DNA from: Veillonella sp. CHU740
Lineage (GTDB): Bacteria > Bacillota > Negativicutes > Veillonellales > Veillonellaceae
Direction of reading: 5' to 3'
Assembly: GCF_003992055.1 (NCBI RefSeq)
Contig: NZ_RQVD01000006.1
Span: 1 to 64,000 of the forward strand
Length of the DNA stretch: 64,000 nucleotides
Part shown: one piece after another, positions 1-8,227 of the stretch
Position numbering within the stretch: the stretch's first letter is position 1
Layout: each line of letters begins with the position of its first letter
Position numbers and translations under genes: made by a program
Notes under the pieces: generated by a model
What the model was told of the DNA's origin: nothing
Database searches by the model: none
The model's input: only the letters and a program-made list of their open reading frames with translations

Positions 1-117
1 CTTAGTTCCTGGCGTAAGATTTTGGAGCCTCAAAGAGGCGCTCAAAACCCACAGCTAGGAACAAATAGGAAGTTGCTGATTAAGAAAATAAAGAAGACGC
101 CGAAAGGCGTCTTTTTT
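1..117 (+). ncRNA. Candidate structured small RNA, copy 1
   Basis: A closing stem pairs 5-13 (GTTCCTGGC) with 54-62 (GCTAGGAAC, one G-U pair). Inside it, TTTTG 20-24 pairs with CAAAA 43-47, and GCCTC 27-31 pairs with GAGGC 35-39. About 30 bases later comes a terminator hairpin. A fold followed by an intrinsic terminator, kept in two copies, suggests a small RNA or a leader. I do not recognise the family and see no clear promoter, so the 5' end is unknown. Confidence 0.35.
94..117 (+). terminator. Intrinsic terminator of repeat copy 1
   Basis: AAGACGCC (94-101), a GAAA tetraloop and GGCGTCTT (106-113) form an 8-bp stem followed by a run of T. Confidence 0.8.
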
Positions 118-261
118 ATTTTCTAATGTAATATATTATTATGCTCTAGCCGTTTCCAGCCAGATTAATCGAGTAATAACTAAGGTATACCTCATAAGGC
201 CTGGGATAAGCAGGGCTCATGATTTATAGGAGCGAAGCGACGCATAAATCATAGAGCATCG

Positions 262-378
262 CTTAGTTCCTGGCGTAAGATTTTGGAGCCTCAAAGAGGC
301 GCTCAAAACCCACAGCTAGGAACAAATAGGAAGTTGCTAATTAAGAAAATAAAGAAGACGCCGAAAGGCGTCTTTTTT
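262..378 (+). ncRNA. Candidate structured small RNA, copy 2
   Basis: This is the second copy of the fold at 1-117. All stem positions are conserved at an offset of 261 bases, including the inner GCCTC/GAGGC hairpin and the terminator at 355-378. The only change seen in this stretch is one base in the linker between fold and terminator. Confidence 0.35.
355..378 (+). terminator. Intrinsic terminator of repeat copy 2
   Basis: The stem AAGACGCC/GGCGTCTT with a GAAA loop and T tract is identical to the hairpin at 94-117. Confidence 0.8.
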
Positions 379-515
379 ATTTTCTAATGTAATATATTAT
401 TTTACTCTGGCCGTTTCCAGCCAGATTGATCAAGTAATACCTAAGGTATATTTGAAAAGGCCTGGGATCTTTAGAGAACCACGTTTAAAGGATGATATAC
501 TTTACACTATAAACA

Positions 516-524
516 TGATACAAT
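516..524 (+). promoter_or_regulatory. Extended -10 promoter candidate
   Basis: TGATACAAT fits an extended -10 (TGn plus TACAAT) about 57 bases before the small membrane protein at 582. No good -35 is visible. Confidence 0.4.
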
Positions 525-581
525 AAGCACATAATGTTAACATCTTCTAGTATTAACTCTAAAGTCTACTAAGGAGCATAT

Positions 582-875
582 ATGTTTGGAATCTATTTAC
601 TTCACGCTGCGTATGCGATATTAATGATTTCTTTCACATTTCGAATTATGATTATACCACATGCTATTGTAGTTGGGCTGATGGCCCTCTACTTTATCTT
701 TGAGAAAGGCTTAATTATTGCACCTATTCTTATGTTTTTATACGTAGGAATAGCTTTACTTATGGCCTTTAGTATGGATGAAGTATGGGAAGATGGCACA
801 GGAAATGAGTGTATTTTTGGTTGGGTGATTCTAACTGGAAATTTATGTTATGTCATCTACAGATGGCTACTATAA
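582..875 (+). CDS. Small hydrophobic membrane protein, unknown
   Basis: This is a 97-residue protein, almost wholly hydrophobic, with about four possible membrane segments (roughly 2-20, 24-40, 43-62 and 78-95). A short acidic stretch (MDEVWEDG) lies between the last two. The ATG is preceded by AAGGAG (571-576) at good spacing. I recognise no family. It lies 42 bases before a CLC channel on the same strand and may be co-transcribed with it, but nothing in the sequence shows a functional link. Confidence 0.65.
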   Translation: MFGIYLLHAAYAILMISFTFRIMIIPHAIVVGLMALYFIFEKGLIIAPILMFLYVGIALLMAFSMDEVWEDGTGNECIFGWVILTGNLCYVIYRWLL

Positions 876-917
876 TTGTAAATGCAAGGCTTTAGTGCAA
901 CTTAACAAGGTAATATC

Positions 918-2471
918 ATGACTAGACATAAACTTAATAATATCTTCAAAAGAACTAAAATAGAATATTTTAATACCTTTGACCGAAAGGAATTTCTTCT
1001 TTTAATTCTTAAAGGTATTCTCATTGGAATCGTAGCAGGTACCATAGGCTCTGCTTTTAGATATATTATTCATTGGGGCAATGAGTATCGTCATGAATAT
1101 ATGGCTAGTGCCACAATAGAACAAATCATTATTTGGACTGGAATGATGATGATATTAGGTTGGTGTTGTCACTGGCTGCTACGGTGGGCTCCTTTGTCCG
1201 GGGGATCTGGTATACCTCAAATAGAAGGAGAGATGAAAGGGATTTTTAATATGAAGCCGTTTCCCACATTAGTCTCTAAATTTTTTGGTGGCGCTTTTAC
1301 TGGTATTGTTGGATTTTCAGTAGGGCGAGAGGGGCCTTCCGTACAATTAGGTGGAGCCACGGGAAAACTATTGTCTAAATGGTTTGGTAGCTCTCTTAGA
1401 GAAGAACGTATTTTAACCTCTGCAGGCGCCGCAGCAGGATTGACAGCAGCTTTTAGTGCACCTGTATCGGGCGCTATTTTTGTTTTTGAAGAGGTTCATA
1501 AAAGCTTTTATCCTAAATTAATTATTCCTACATTTTCGGCAACTATTGCTTCAAACTTAATTACTTCATTAGTGTTTGGACTTACGCCTTCTCTTGGCTT
1601 TACCGTTATGGAGAGTATACCGATTGAATATTTCTCGACATTATTACTGTTAGGTGTAAGTGTTGGATTTTTTGGGATTATATTTAATCGTATGATTGTA
1701 GGTTTTAAATCTTTGTACGATATAATGAAAATCTCTCGAGGATGGAAAATATCTTTGACCTTTTTAGGAGTAACATTACTGGGATTGGATTCACAACTAT
1801 TACTCGGTGGAGGTAATGATGTTGTGACGATGATGGTAGAACATCAACAAACACTACAGTTATTGCTATATATTGTTATAGGTAAGATTATATTAACATC
1901 TATTTGCTATGGTAATGGTGCACAAGGAGGTATATTCTTGCCGATGGTTGTTATTGGATCGGCAGTGGGTGCATTGATACATGGCATTCTTGTGGAAGTA
2001 CATATGCTTCCAAATGCGTTTGGTAGCAGCTTCATCATTTGTGGAATGGCAGGTATGCTAGCAGCATCTATGCGCACACCTTTATTATCTATACTATTAG
2101 TTCTAGAAATGACAGATAGCTTTCATAGTATATACCAAGTAGGAACGGTAGCAATCATTGCCTACTTGACGGCAGAATTTATGAAAGAGTTGCCAATTTA
2201 TGATAATCTGTTATATCGTATGAGCCAAGGAATTGTAGGCGTAGAGGAGGAGCAAACATTTTTTCAAACTCGCCTAGCTGTGGTATGTCCTTATGCAGGA
2301 AAAATGTTGAAAGACATTGAAATGCCGAGAGGGTCCATGATTGTCAGCATTGATCGAGGTGGACAAGCTATGGTACCGGTAGCGACAACAGTGCTAGAGT
2401 GTGGGGATGAATTATATGTTTCTTGTACAAAGGGCAAGTTAAAAGATGTGAAAGAATTTTTTAGTCAGTAA
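918..2471 (+). CDS. CLC-family chloride channel/antiporter with C-terminal TrkA-C-like domain
   Basis: This 517-residue protein belongs to the CLC family of chloride channels and H+/Cl- antiporters. The three CLC signature regions are visible: GSGIP at 96-100, GREGP at 136-140 with the gating glutamate E138, and GGIFLP at 337-342. Many hydrophobic helices fill residues 25-420. The last 70 or so residues (CPYAGKMLKDIEMPRGSMIV onward) resemble a cytoplasmic TrkA-C/RCK-C regulatory domain, as in some bacterial EriC proteins. The GREGP motif and gating glutamate fit the chloride-type branch; I cannot exclude another anion such as fluoride. It lies downstream of the small membrane protein on the same strand. 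Confidence 0.9.
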   Translation: MTRHKLNNIFKRTKIEYFNTFDRKEFLLLILKGILIGIVAGTIGSAFRYIIHWGNEYRHEYMASATIEQIIIWTGMMMILGWCCHWLLRWAPLSGGSGIPQIEGEMKGIFNMKPFPTLVSKFFGGAFTGIVGFSVGREGPSVQLGGATGKLLSKWFGSSLREERILTSAGAAAGLTAAFSAPVSGAIFVFEEVHKSFYPKLIIPTFSATIASNLITSLVFGLTPSLGFTVMESIPIEYFSTLLLLGVSVGFFGIIFNRMIVGFKSLYDIMKISRGWKISLTFLGVTLLGLDSQLLLGGGNDVVTMMVEHQQTLQLLLYIVIGKIILTSICYGNGAQGGIFLPMVVIGSAVGALIHGILVEVHMLPNAFGSSFIICGMAGMLAASMRTPLLSILLVLEMTDSFHSIYQVGTVAIIAYLTAEFMKELPIYDNLLYRMSQGIVGVEEEQTFFQTRLAVVCPYAGKMLKDIEMPRGSMIVSIDRGGQAMVPVATTVLECGDELYVSCTKGKLKDVKEFFSQ

Positions 2472-2579
2472 CTTTTGCTATAGTGTAACAGCAGAAGATA
2501 TGCTACCATACAGATAAGTAAGATACAGAGTGTTGATTACATGTATAATATAGAATCGTGTACAGAAGGGAATATATAT

Positions 2580-3155
2580 ATGGCAATGATGGAATTTACT
2601 GATCGACCACTGACGGTGGCGGTCATTACAGTATCTGATACAAGAACGATAGAAACAGATAAAGGTGGTGCTCGTGTTGAAGAGTTAGCGCGTGAAGCTG
2701 GATTTGTGGTGGTATCTCGTCAAATTGTAACAGATACTATCGATGAAATTCAGGGGGCTATTCAAAAAGCTTTTACCGGTTCCTATGGAGAAACAGTTCA
2801 AGTGTTAGATGATTCTCACAATAAGGATGTACGTGCTTGGATATATGATACGCACGTAGGTGGTGCTGACATTATTATTAGCACTGGTGGTACAGGTATT
2901 GCTAAACGTGATGTATCTATTGAGGCAGTACAGCCAATGCTGGATAAGGAAATTCCAGGATTTGGTGAACTATTCCGTTTTTTGAGTTATCGTGATGATA
3001 TTGGAACAAAAGCATTGGCATCTCGTGCCATTGCAGGGGTAAAAGATCATACGATTTTATTTGCAATTCCAGGGTCAGTAGGTGCCGTTACACTGGCTAT
3101 GAAAGAATTAATTTTGCCAGAAGTCAAGCATTTAAAACGGGAGTTAATTAAATAG
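2580..3155 (+). CDS. moaB: MoaB/MogA-family molybdopterin biosynthesis protein
   Basis: The protein belongs to the MoaB/MogA family, which adenylylates molybdopterin during molybdenum cofactor synthesis. The diagnostic core is STGGTGIAKRDVSIEAV followed by KEIPGFGELFR, the nucleotide/MPT-binding region. At about 191 residues it is longer than typical MoaB (about 165-170). The extra residues lie mid-protein, around the segment FTGSYGETVQVLDDSHNKD. I chose the ATG at 2580 because AGAAGGGA precedes it at good spacing; an upstream in-frame ATG at 2541 has no ribosome site. It is followed by a strong terminator. No other molybdenum cofactor gene is in the window. Confidence 0.85.
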   Translation: MAMMEFTDRPLTVAVITVSDTRTIETDKGGARVEELAREAGFVVVSRQIVTDTIDEIQGAIQKAFTGSYGETVQVLDDSHNKDVRAWIYDTHVGGADIIISTGGTGIAKRDVSIEAVQPMLDKEIPGFGELFRFLSYRDDIGTKALASRAIAGVKDHTILFAIPGSVGAVTLAMKELILPEVKHLKRELIK

Positions 3156-3165
3156 TAGCCGAAAT

Positions 3166-3221
3166 ATAGCTATCTTTGCGATTAGTATCTATGTATAGTA
3201 ACACAAAGATAGCTATTTTTT
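3166..3221 (+). terminator. Intrinsic terminator after moaB
   Basis: ATAGCTATCTTTG (3166-3178) and CAAAGATAGCTAT (3204-3216) form a perfect 13-bp stem with a 25-base loop and a T run. Confidence 0.8.
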
Positions 3222-3381
3222 AGATCATGGCTAGGGTAGGCTAAGCTAAGTAATGTATGTATGGTAGTATTACAGATTAGTTACAGTAATTTTGAGGAAT
3301 CGATGAGTGGTAATACTAATAATGCTGTGAGTCTGATAGTCGTAGAAGCATTACATAATTACAAAAATGCATATAGTCTTT

Positions 3382-3421
3382 TGTAATTTTTGTGTAAAAG
3401 TATTTTGTAACGTGCTATAAT
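3382..3421 (+). promoter_or_regulatory. Promoter of the phosphate pair with TGTAA repeats
   Basis: A perfect TATAAT lies at 3416-3421. Upstream are three TGTAA direct repeats (3382-3386, 3393-3397, 3406-3410) spaced 11 and 13 bases. On the other strand they read TTACA, which resembles Firmicute Pho-box half-sites. Binding by a PhoP-type regulator is inferred from the downstream phosphate transporter, not shown. Confidence 0.45.
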
Positions 3422-3462
3422 AGAAACTGTATACACAACGTAGTTTGTTATTGGAGGATGTA

Positions 3463-4095
3463 ATGGCTTTCAATCTAAAAGGAAAAGAAGAAAAATTTTT
3501 CAGTATGCTCAATGACCATGCTGAACTGTGCCATGAAGCGGCGCAATTGATGCAGGAAGTATTTGAGGGAGAAGTGGAAAAACAAGAAGCACTTCATCAA
3601 ATCGAACAAAAAGAGCAAGAAGCTGATGAGTTAGTAGCGGCAACGATGGATCGTTTACGTAAAACATTTATCACCCCTATGGACCGTGAAGATATTCAAC
3701 TCCTTATTGACCAACTGGACAATACCATTGATAATATTAAAGAAATCATGGATAAAATGGTGATGTACCAAGTACAAAGTGAACCTACAGCAGGGGCTAT
3801 CCGCATGGCAGAAATCGTTGCTAAATGCTGTAAACACGTGAAAAAATCTATTTCCTATATGGGTAGTTTAAAGAAAAACTATTTAAAAGTAGAAGGTCGT
3901 GCCTTAGAAGTATTGCGTCTAGAAGCAGAAGCTGATGATATTTATCATGTGGAAATGGCAAAACTCTTTACAGAGTGTAGCGATCCTATTGAAATTATTA
4001 AATGGAAGGAAATTCTTAGCTCCATGGAAGATGTAATCGATGGTTCTGAGACTTTGGTAGGTACGTTCCGCCGGGTAGTATTGAAGTATGCTTGA
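3463..4095 (+). CDS. DUF47 (PhoU-like) phosphate transport accessory protein
   Basis: This 210-residue, all-helical protein is of the DUF47/PhoU-like family that pairs with PiT phosphate permeases. Typical features are the helix around MLNDHAELCHEAAQLMQ, repeated acidic segments (EQKEQEADELV, EAEADDIY) and the ending SSMEDVIDGSETL, which suit a metal-binding helical bundle. The ATG at 3463 is chosen because GGAGG lies 5 bases upstream; a TTG 18 bases earlier has no site. The gene overlaps the permease by 8 bases, indicating translational coupling. It is likely to modulate transporter activity at the membrane. Confidence 0.85.
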   Translation: MAFNLKGKEEKFFSMLNDHAELCHEAAQLMQEVFEGEVEKQEALHQIEQKEQEADELVAATMDRLRKTFITPMDREDIQLLIDQLDNTIDNIKEIMDKMVMYQVQSEPTAGAIRMAEIVAKCCKHVKKSISYMGSLKKNYLKVEGRALEVLRLEAEADDIYHVEMAKLFTECSDPIEIIKWKEILSSMEDVIDGSETLVGTFRRVVLKYA

Positions 4096-5086
4096 TGGTT
4101 GGGTAATATGGGCAGTCGTTTTACTAGCGCTTGCCTTCGACTATATTAATGGCTTCCATGATACGGCCAATGCGATTGCTACTTCTGTATCTACGAGAGC
4201 CATTGCCCCTAAAACAGCTGTTATGATGGCTGCGACACTTAATTTTTTAGGTGCTATGATAAGTACGGGCGTAGCGAAGACCATAGGTGGAGACATTGTA
4301 ACGTCTCCGGATATGATTAATGGAGAAATTATAGTTGCTGCCTTAGTAGGGGCTATATTCTGGAACCTGTTAACTTGGTGGTATGGAATCCCTAGCTCCT
4401 CTTCCCATGCGTTAATTGGTGGTATTATTGGGGCTGTTATGATCTCTGTAGGTTCTGATGCGCTTCATATAGGTGGGATTGGTAAAATCTTTATTTCTCT
4501 TGTGGCATCGCCGATTTTAGCCCTTATATTAGGTTATATAGTGATGAAAGTACTATTATTCCTCTTTGGTAGATTTTCACCAATTGTGTTAAATGATCGA
4601 TTCCGTAATATGCAGTTGGTATCAGCAGCGTTGATGTCCTTTTCCCATGGGTCTAATGATGCACAAAAAGCGATGGGGATTATTACATTGACACTAGTTG
4701 CTAGTGGTCATTTACCTACTTTAGATGTACCATTATGGGTAAAGCTTGCCTGTGCTACAGCAATGGCATTAGGTACAGCAGCAGGTGGTTGGAAAATCAT
4801 CGCTACAGTAGGTAGTAAAATTTTCAAACTAGAAAGTATTAATGGCTTTGCGGCAGATTTAAACTCGGCCCTCACAATTTTTACAGCTACTTTATTGCAT
4901 TTGCCTGTATCTACTACACATGTTGTGAGTGGCTCTATTATGGGGGTAGGCACAGCAATGCGTGTAAAAGCCGTTAACTGGAGTACTGCTCGATCCATGG
5001 TATTTGCTTGGTTTATCACGATTCCGTTATCAGCAGGTGTATCTGCCTTGGCGTATGTCATTATTGATACATTAGCCCATATATAA
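4088..5086 (+). CDS. pit: PiT-family inorganic phosphate permease
   Basis: This 332-residue integral membrane protein of the PiT family imports phosphate, usually with H+ or Na+. Both inverted-repeat signatures are present: GFHDTANAIATSVSTRA near the N-terminus and FSHGSNDAQKAMGII in the second half. About ten hydrophobic helices can be seen. The length matches the short bacterial PiT type. It starts inside the end of the DUF47 gene and is the last gene of this two-gene operon. There is no Pst system nearby. Confidence 0.92.
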   Translation: MLDGWVIWAVVLLALAFDYINGFHDTANAIATSVSTRAIAPKTAVMMAATLNFLGAMISTGVAKTIGGDIVTSPDMINGEIIVAALVGAIFWNLLTWWYGIPSSSSHALIGGIIGAVMISVGSDALHIGGIGKIFISLVASPILALILGYIVMKVLLFLFGRFSPIVLNDRFRNMQLVSAALMSFSHGSNDAQKAMGIITLTLVASGHLPTLDVPLWVKLACATAMALGTAAGGWKIIATVGSKIFKLESINGFAADLNSALTIFTATLLHLPVSTTHVVSGSIMGVGTAMRVKAVNWSTARSMVFAWFITIPLSAGVSALAYVIIDTLAHI

Positions 5087-5114
5087 AAAGATGAAGAAAT
5101 TATGAAGAAATCTA

Positions 5115-5143
5115 TTGCATGATTCTCAATAATTTCTTATAAT
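5115..5143 (+). promoter_or_regulatory. Promoter upstream of the Rrf2-cyd block
   Basis: TTGCAT (5115-5120), a 17-base spacer and a perfect TATAAT (5138-5143). Transcription would start near 5150 and run straight into the hairpin at 5152-5185, so the pair may act as a promoter with an attenuator. Confidence 0.5.
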
Positions 5144-5151
5144 AGAGAGAG

Positions 5152-5185
5152 ATGCTCGATAGCTTATGCACTCGGGCATTTTTTT
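5152..5185 (+). terminator. Terminator or attenuator hairpin
   Basis: ATGCTCGA (5152-5159) pairs with TCGGGCAT (5172-5179, one G-U) and is followed by seven T. It either ends the pit transcript or attenuates a transcript starting near 5150. Confidence 0.65.
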
Positions 5186-5197
5186 CTACCTATAAAG

Positions 5198-5214
5198 TAT
5201 ACTCAATGAGTGTA
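5198..5214. promoter_or_regulatory. 17-base palindrome, candidate Rrf2 operator
   Basis: TATACTCA-A-TGAGTGTA is an 8-1-8 inverted repeat with a single mismatch, 56 bases before the Rrf2 start codon. Its place suggests autoregulation and control of cydAB. Confidence 0.4.
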
Positions 5215-5269
5215 TTTTACGCCCATACTTAGTAACAGAATGTAATCACTTGTGATAAGGGAGGTCCCA

Positions 5270-5713
5270 TTGAAGTTTAATCAGGCAACAGACTATGCAT
5301 TTCGTATTATCTTATTCATGTCTACACAGCCATTTGGAACTCGCAAAGTTGGTGCAGAGCTTGCACGAACTAGTAAAATTCCAGAACGATTTTTGTTAAA
5401 GATTATGAGATACTTAGTGAATGCAAATTTACTAAACTCCTATCGAGGAGTAGACGGTGGATTTTCACTGGCAAAAAAACCAAAAGATATTAGTTTGTAT
5501 GATGTGGTAACAGCTGTAGAAGGGGAGACCTACCTACAACATTGTTTGTATGACTCTGAAAATTGTTCCCGTGGATGTCACGGTCAGTGTGCTGTACAAG
5601 AAGCTGTGGCTAAGATTCAGGCACATTTAATAGAGGAATTAAAAAAGGTTGATTTCGAAACGTTAGCAAATCGTGAGCGTTCGATTCATATATCATTGCA
5701 CCATGTGGTTTAA
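5270..5713 (+). CDS. Rrf2-family transcriptional regulator, probable Fe-S sensor of cyd genes
   Basis: This 147-residue winged-helix regulator starts at TTG 5270 (MKFNQATDYAFRIILFM), the standard Rrf2 N-terminus, with AGGGAGGT just upstream. An in-frame GTG at 5252 would put the ribosome site inside the gene. The HTH and wing cover residues 10-75 (PERFLLKIMRYLVNANLLNSYRGVDGGFSL). A cysteine group (C-LYDSEN-C-SRG-C-HGQ-C) follows, the position where IscR, NsrR and RsrR bind iron-sulfur clusters. It lies 28 bases before cydA in the same direction, so it probably senses oxygen, NO or redox state and controls the bd oxidase. The exact signal is not readable from sequence. Confidence 0.85.
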   Translation: MKFNQATDYAFRIILFMSTQPFGTRKVGAELARTSKIPERFLLKIMRYLVNANLLNSYRGVDGGFSLAKKPKDISLYDVVTAVEGETYLQHCLYDSENCSRGCHGQCAVQEAVAKIQAHLIEELKKVDFETLANRERSIHISLHHVV

Positions 5714-5741
5714 TTTAGTGTTCAAGTGAGGAGGAATTAGC

Positions 5742-7127
5742 ATGATGGATGCAGTCTTGTTAGCTCGTTTTCAATTTGCGTTGACTACGATCTATCACTG
5801 GCTCTTCGTACCGTTTACGCTAGGTATGACAGTATTAGTAGCAATACTTGAAATTACTTACGCGCGAACAAAAAACGAAGTGTACAAAAAAATGGCAAAG
5901 TTTTGGGGTAAATTATTCCTAATTAACTTTGCAATGGGTGTTGTAACAGGTATCGTTCAAGAGTTCCATTTTGGAATGAACTGGGCAGAATACTCTCGTT
6001 TCATGGGAGATATCTTTGGTGCTCCTTTGGCGTTAGAAGCCTTAACAGCATTCTTCTTAGAGTCTACTTTTATGGGGGCTTGGATTTTTGGTTGGGATAA
6101 ACTATCCCCTAAAGCACATGCGTTTGTAGCTGTATTAGTAGCTATCGGTAGTAATTTATCAGCATTTTGGATTTTAGTAGCGAACTCATTCATGCAACAT
6201 CCAGTAGGGTATGCGCTTCGTAATGGTCGTGCAGAAATGGATTCTTTTGCAGCAATCTTACAAAATGGATATTTACCGGGCCAATATTTACACATCTTTA
6301 CAGATGGAATCTTAACAGCAGGTGTGATTATTGCTTCTGTTAGTGCATGGCATTTATTGAAAAATAATCATGTAGAGTTTTATTCGAAATCTATCAAATT
6401 TGGTTTAGGTGCCGCTGTAATTGGTGGCTTATTAGTAGGTGGTGCTGGTCACTTCCAAGGCCAAACAGTGGCAAAATTACAACCAATGAAAGTAGCTGCT
6501 TTTGAAGCTTTATGGGAAACTCATGATCCAGCTCCATTTGCTATCGTAGCTGGTATTGACCAAGAGGCTAAAAAGAATAGTTTTGAAATCGGTGTGCCAG
6601 GGGCATTGTCCTTCGTAGTTCATGATTCTTTCAAAGGTGAAGTAAAAGGTATTAATGACCTTCAAAAAGAAGCTGAATTGAAACATGGTGCTGGTGATTA
6701 TGTACCACATGTTACATCTATGTTCTGGTCTTTCCGTATCATGATTCTAGCAGGCATCATCATGTTAGTGACATCTATTGTGGGATACTACTTGCATGTG
6801 AAAGGAAAATTACTTAACAATAGAGTGGTATTAAAAAGCATTTACCACTTATTAGCTCTTCCATTTATTGCCAATTCTACAGGATGGTATGTGGCGGAAG
6901 CTGGTCGTCAACCATGGCTTGTATATGGCTTGCAAAAAACAGCTGATGGTGCATCCAAAGTAGTAACAGCGCCAGAAATCTGGACAACGATTATTGGTTT
7001 TACAGCTGTCTATGTTGTGATGGCGATTGCTGCCATTTATCTAGCAGTGAAACATATTCAAGCGGGCCCTAATGGTAACCCAGCACATGATGTGGTTGAA
7101 CAAGAGGAGGCTGCATTATGGAAATAA
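5742..7127 (+). CDS. cydA: Cytochrome bd oxidase subunit I
   Basis: CydA oxidises quinol and reduces oxygen to water in the cytoplasmic membrane, binding hemes b558, b595 and d. The start MMDAVLLARFQFALTTIYHWLFVPFTLG aligns residue for residue with E. coli CydA and places the heme ligand H19. The conserved GRQPW motif at the end of the Q-loop region is present (EAGRQPWLVYGLQ), and a further heme-ligand candidate is the His in YLHIF. At 461 residues it is a short Q-loop type. AGGAGGAAT precedes the start. The gene overlaps cydB by 10 bases. In an anaerobe or microaerophile the enzyme protects against oxygen and links to the heme genes at 51208-55385. Confidence 0.95.
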   Translation: MMDAVLLARFQFALTTIYHWLFVPFTLGMTVLVAILEITYARTKNEVYKKMAKFWGKLFLINFAMGVVTGIVQEFHFGMNWAEYSRFMGDIFGAPLALEALTAFFLESTFMGAWIFGWDKLSPKAHAFVAVLVAIGSNLSAFWILVANSFMQHPVGYALRNGRAEMDSFAAILQNGYLPGQYLHIFTDGILTAGVIIASVSAWHLLKNNHVEFYSKSIKFGLGAAVIGGLLVGGAGHFQGQTVAKLQPMKVAAFEALWETHDPAPFAIVAGIDQEAKKNSFEIGVPGALSFVVHDSFKGEVKGINDLQKEAELKHGAGDYVPHVTSMFWSFRIMILAGIIMLVTSIVGYYLHVKGKLLNNRVVLKSIYHLLALPFIANSTGWYVAEAGRQPWLVYGLQKTADGASKVVTAPEIWTTIIGFTAVYVVMAIAAIYLAVKHIQAGPNGNPAHDVVEQEEAALWK

Positions 7128-8137
7128 TTACAAATAACTTAGAATTAATTTGGTTCATCCTAGTAGGTGTACTATTTACAGGCTTCTTTATTCTAGAAGG
7201 CCTTGATTACGGTGTAGGCATGTGGCTTCCATTCTTGGGTAAAACAGACCGTGAACGCCGTCAATTAATCAATACGATTGGACCTGTATGGGACGGCAAC
7301 CAAGTATGGATGTTGACTGCAGGTGGTGCGATGTTCGCATCGTTCCCACAAGTGTATGCTACGTTATTTAGTGGTTTCTACTTAGCATTGTTCTTAATGT
7401 TAGCAGCTTTGATTGCTCGTGGTGTATCTTTTGACTTCCGTAGTAAAGACAAAAGTCCAGCATGGCGAGGAGCATTCGATAAATGTATTTTCTTTGGGTC
7501 TGCGATTCCAGCTTTACTATGGGGTGTGACAGTGGGCAATTTAATCCAAGGTACACCTATCGATAAACATATGAACTATGTAGGTGGGTTCTTAGATTTA
7601 TTAAGCGTATACACAATTTTGTGTGGTATTGCTTTTGTGTGCGTGTTCTTGTACCATGGTGCATTATATGCTTCCCTGAAAACAACAGGGGAAATCTCTG
7701 AGCGCGCTCGTGCAGCAGCTTTAGTAGAAGGTGTGATTACAGCTATTGGTGCCTTGGTATTAGTAGGTGCTACTTATGTATATACTGATCTATTCAATAG
7801 CACATTAGCTACGGCGGCCTTTGCATTGGCTATTATAAGTTTCTTAGTATCTTGGGGCTTTACACGTACTCGTCAAACTGGTAAAGGGTTTATATTTAGT
7901 GCGTTAACAATTCTATTTGTTACCCTTGCATACTTTGCAGGATTGTTCCCTCGTATTATGGTATCCAGCATTGATCCAGCATATAGCTTAACAATCATGA
8001 ATTCTGCATCATCCACGTATACATTAACATTGATGACAATAGTTGCTTGTATTTTTGTACCTATCGTATTAGTGTACCAAGGATGGGCATACTACTATTT
8101 CCGTCATCGTGTATCACAAGATGATTTACACTATTAA
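7118..8137 (+). CDS. cydB: Cytochrome bd oxidase subunit II
   Basis: CydB is the structural partner of CydA. The 339-residue sequence shows the family N-terminus (LIWFILVGVLFTGFFILEGLDYGVGMWLPFL) and the conserved IGPVWDGNQVWMLTAGGAMFASFP segment. About eight to nine membrane helices are visible. Translation starts within the last codons of cydA. A strong hairpin terminator follows 16 bases after the stop, so cydAB can be transcribed apart from the cydDC gene downstream. Confidence 0.95.
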   Translation: MEIITNNLELIWFILVGVLFTGFFILEGLDYGVGMWLPFLGKTDRERRQLINTIGPVWDGNQVWMLTAGGAMFASFPQVYATLFSGFYLALFLMLAALIARGVSFDFRSKDKSPAWRGAFDKCIFFGSAIPALLWGVTVGNLIQGTPIDKHMNYVGGFLDLLSVYTILCGIAFVCVFLYHGALYASLKTTGEISERARAAALVEGVITAIGALVLVGATYVYTDLFNSTLATAAFALAIISFLVSWGFTRTRQTGKGFIFSALTILFVTLAYFAGLFPRIMVSSIDPAYSLTIMNSASSTYTLTLMTIVACIFVPIVLVYQGWAYYYFRHRVSQDDLHY

Positions 8138-8152
8138 TTCATAGTGTGTTTG

Positions 8153-8182
8153 AAAGGGACGTGTATTCACGTCCCTTTTCTT
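8153..8182 (+). terminator. Intrinsic terminator after cydB
   Basis: AAAGGGACGTG (8153-8163), loop TATT and CACGTCCCTTT (8168-8178) form a perfect 11-bp stem with trailing T-rich sequence. Confidence 0.8.
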
Positions 8183-8227
8183 ACATGGTGTTAGAAGATA
8201 TACTCTAGAGTTTCAGAAGGAGGCCCT

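Larger units (their letters stand above)
1..467. repeat. Head-to-tail 261-base tandem repeat (two copies)
   Basis: Copies at 1-206 and 262-467 are offset by exactly 261 bases and nearly identical through the terminator hairpin, diverging more after about base 142 of the unit. The first copy starts at the window edge, so more copies may lie upstream. The bases between them hold a separate hairpin with arms ATGATTTAT (219-227) and ATAAATCAT (244-252). I see no coding potential. The sequence is not CRISPR-like because the unit is long and itself structured. Confidence 0.85.

Noticed and set aside
1-467. CRISPR array
   Set aside because: Two 206-base copies with internal folds and terminators do not fit short repeats with unique spacers.
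918-2471. Fluoride-specific CLC under a fluoride riboswitch
   Set aside because: The upstream repeats do not match the fluoride riboswitch consensus as I know it, and the GREGP motif fits the chloride-type branch.
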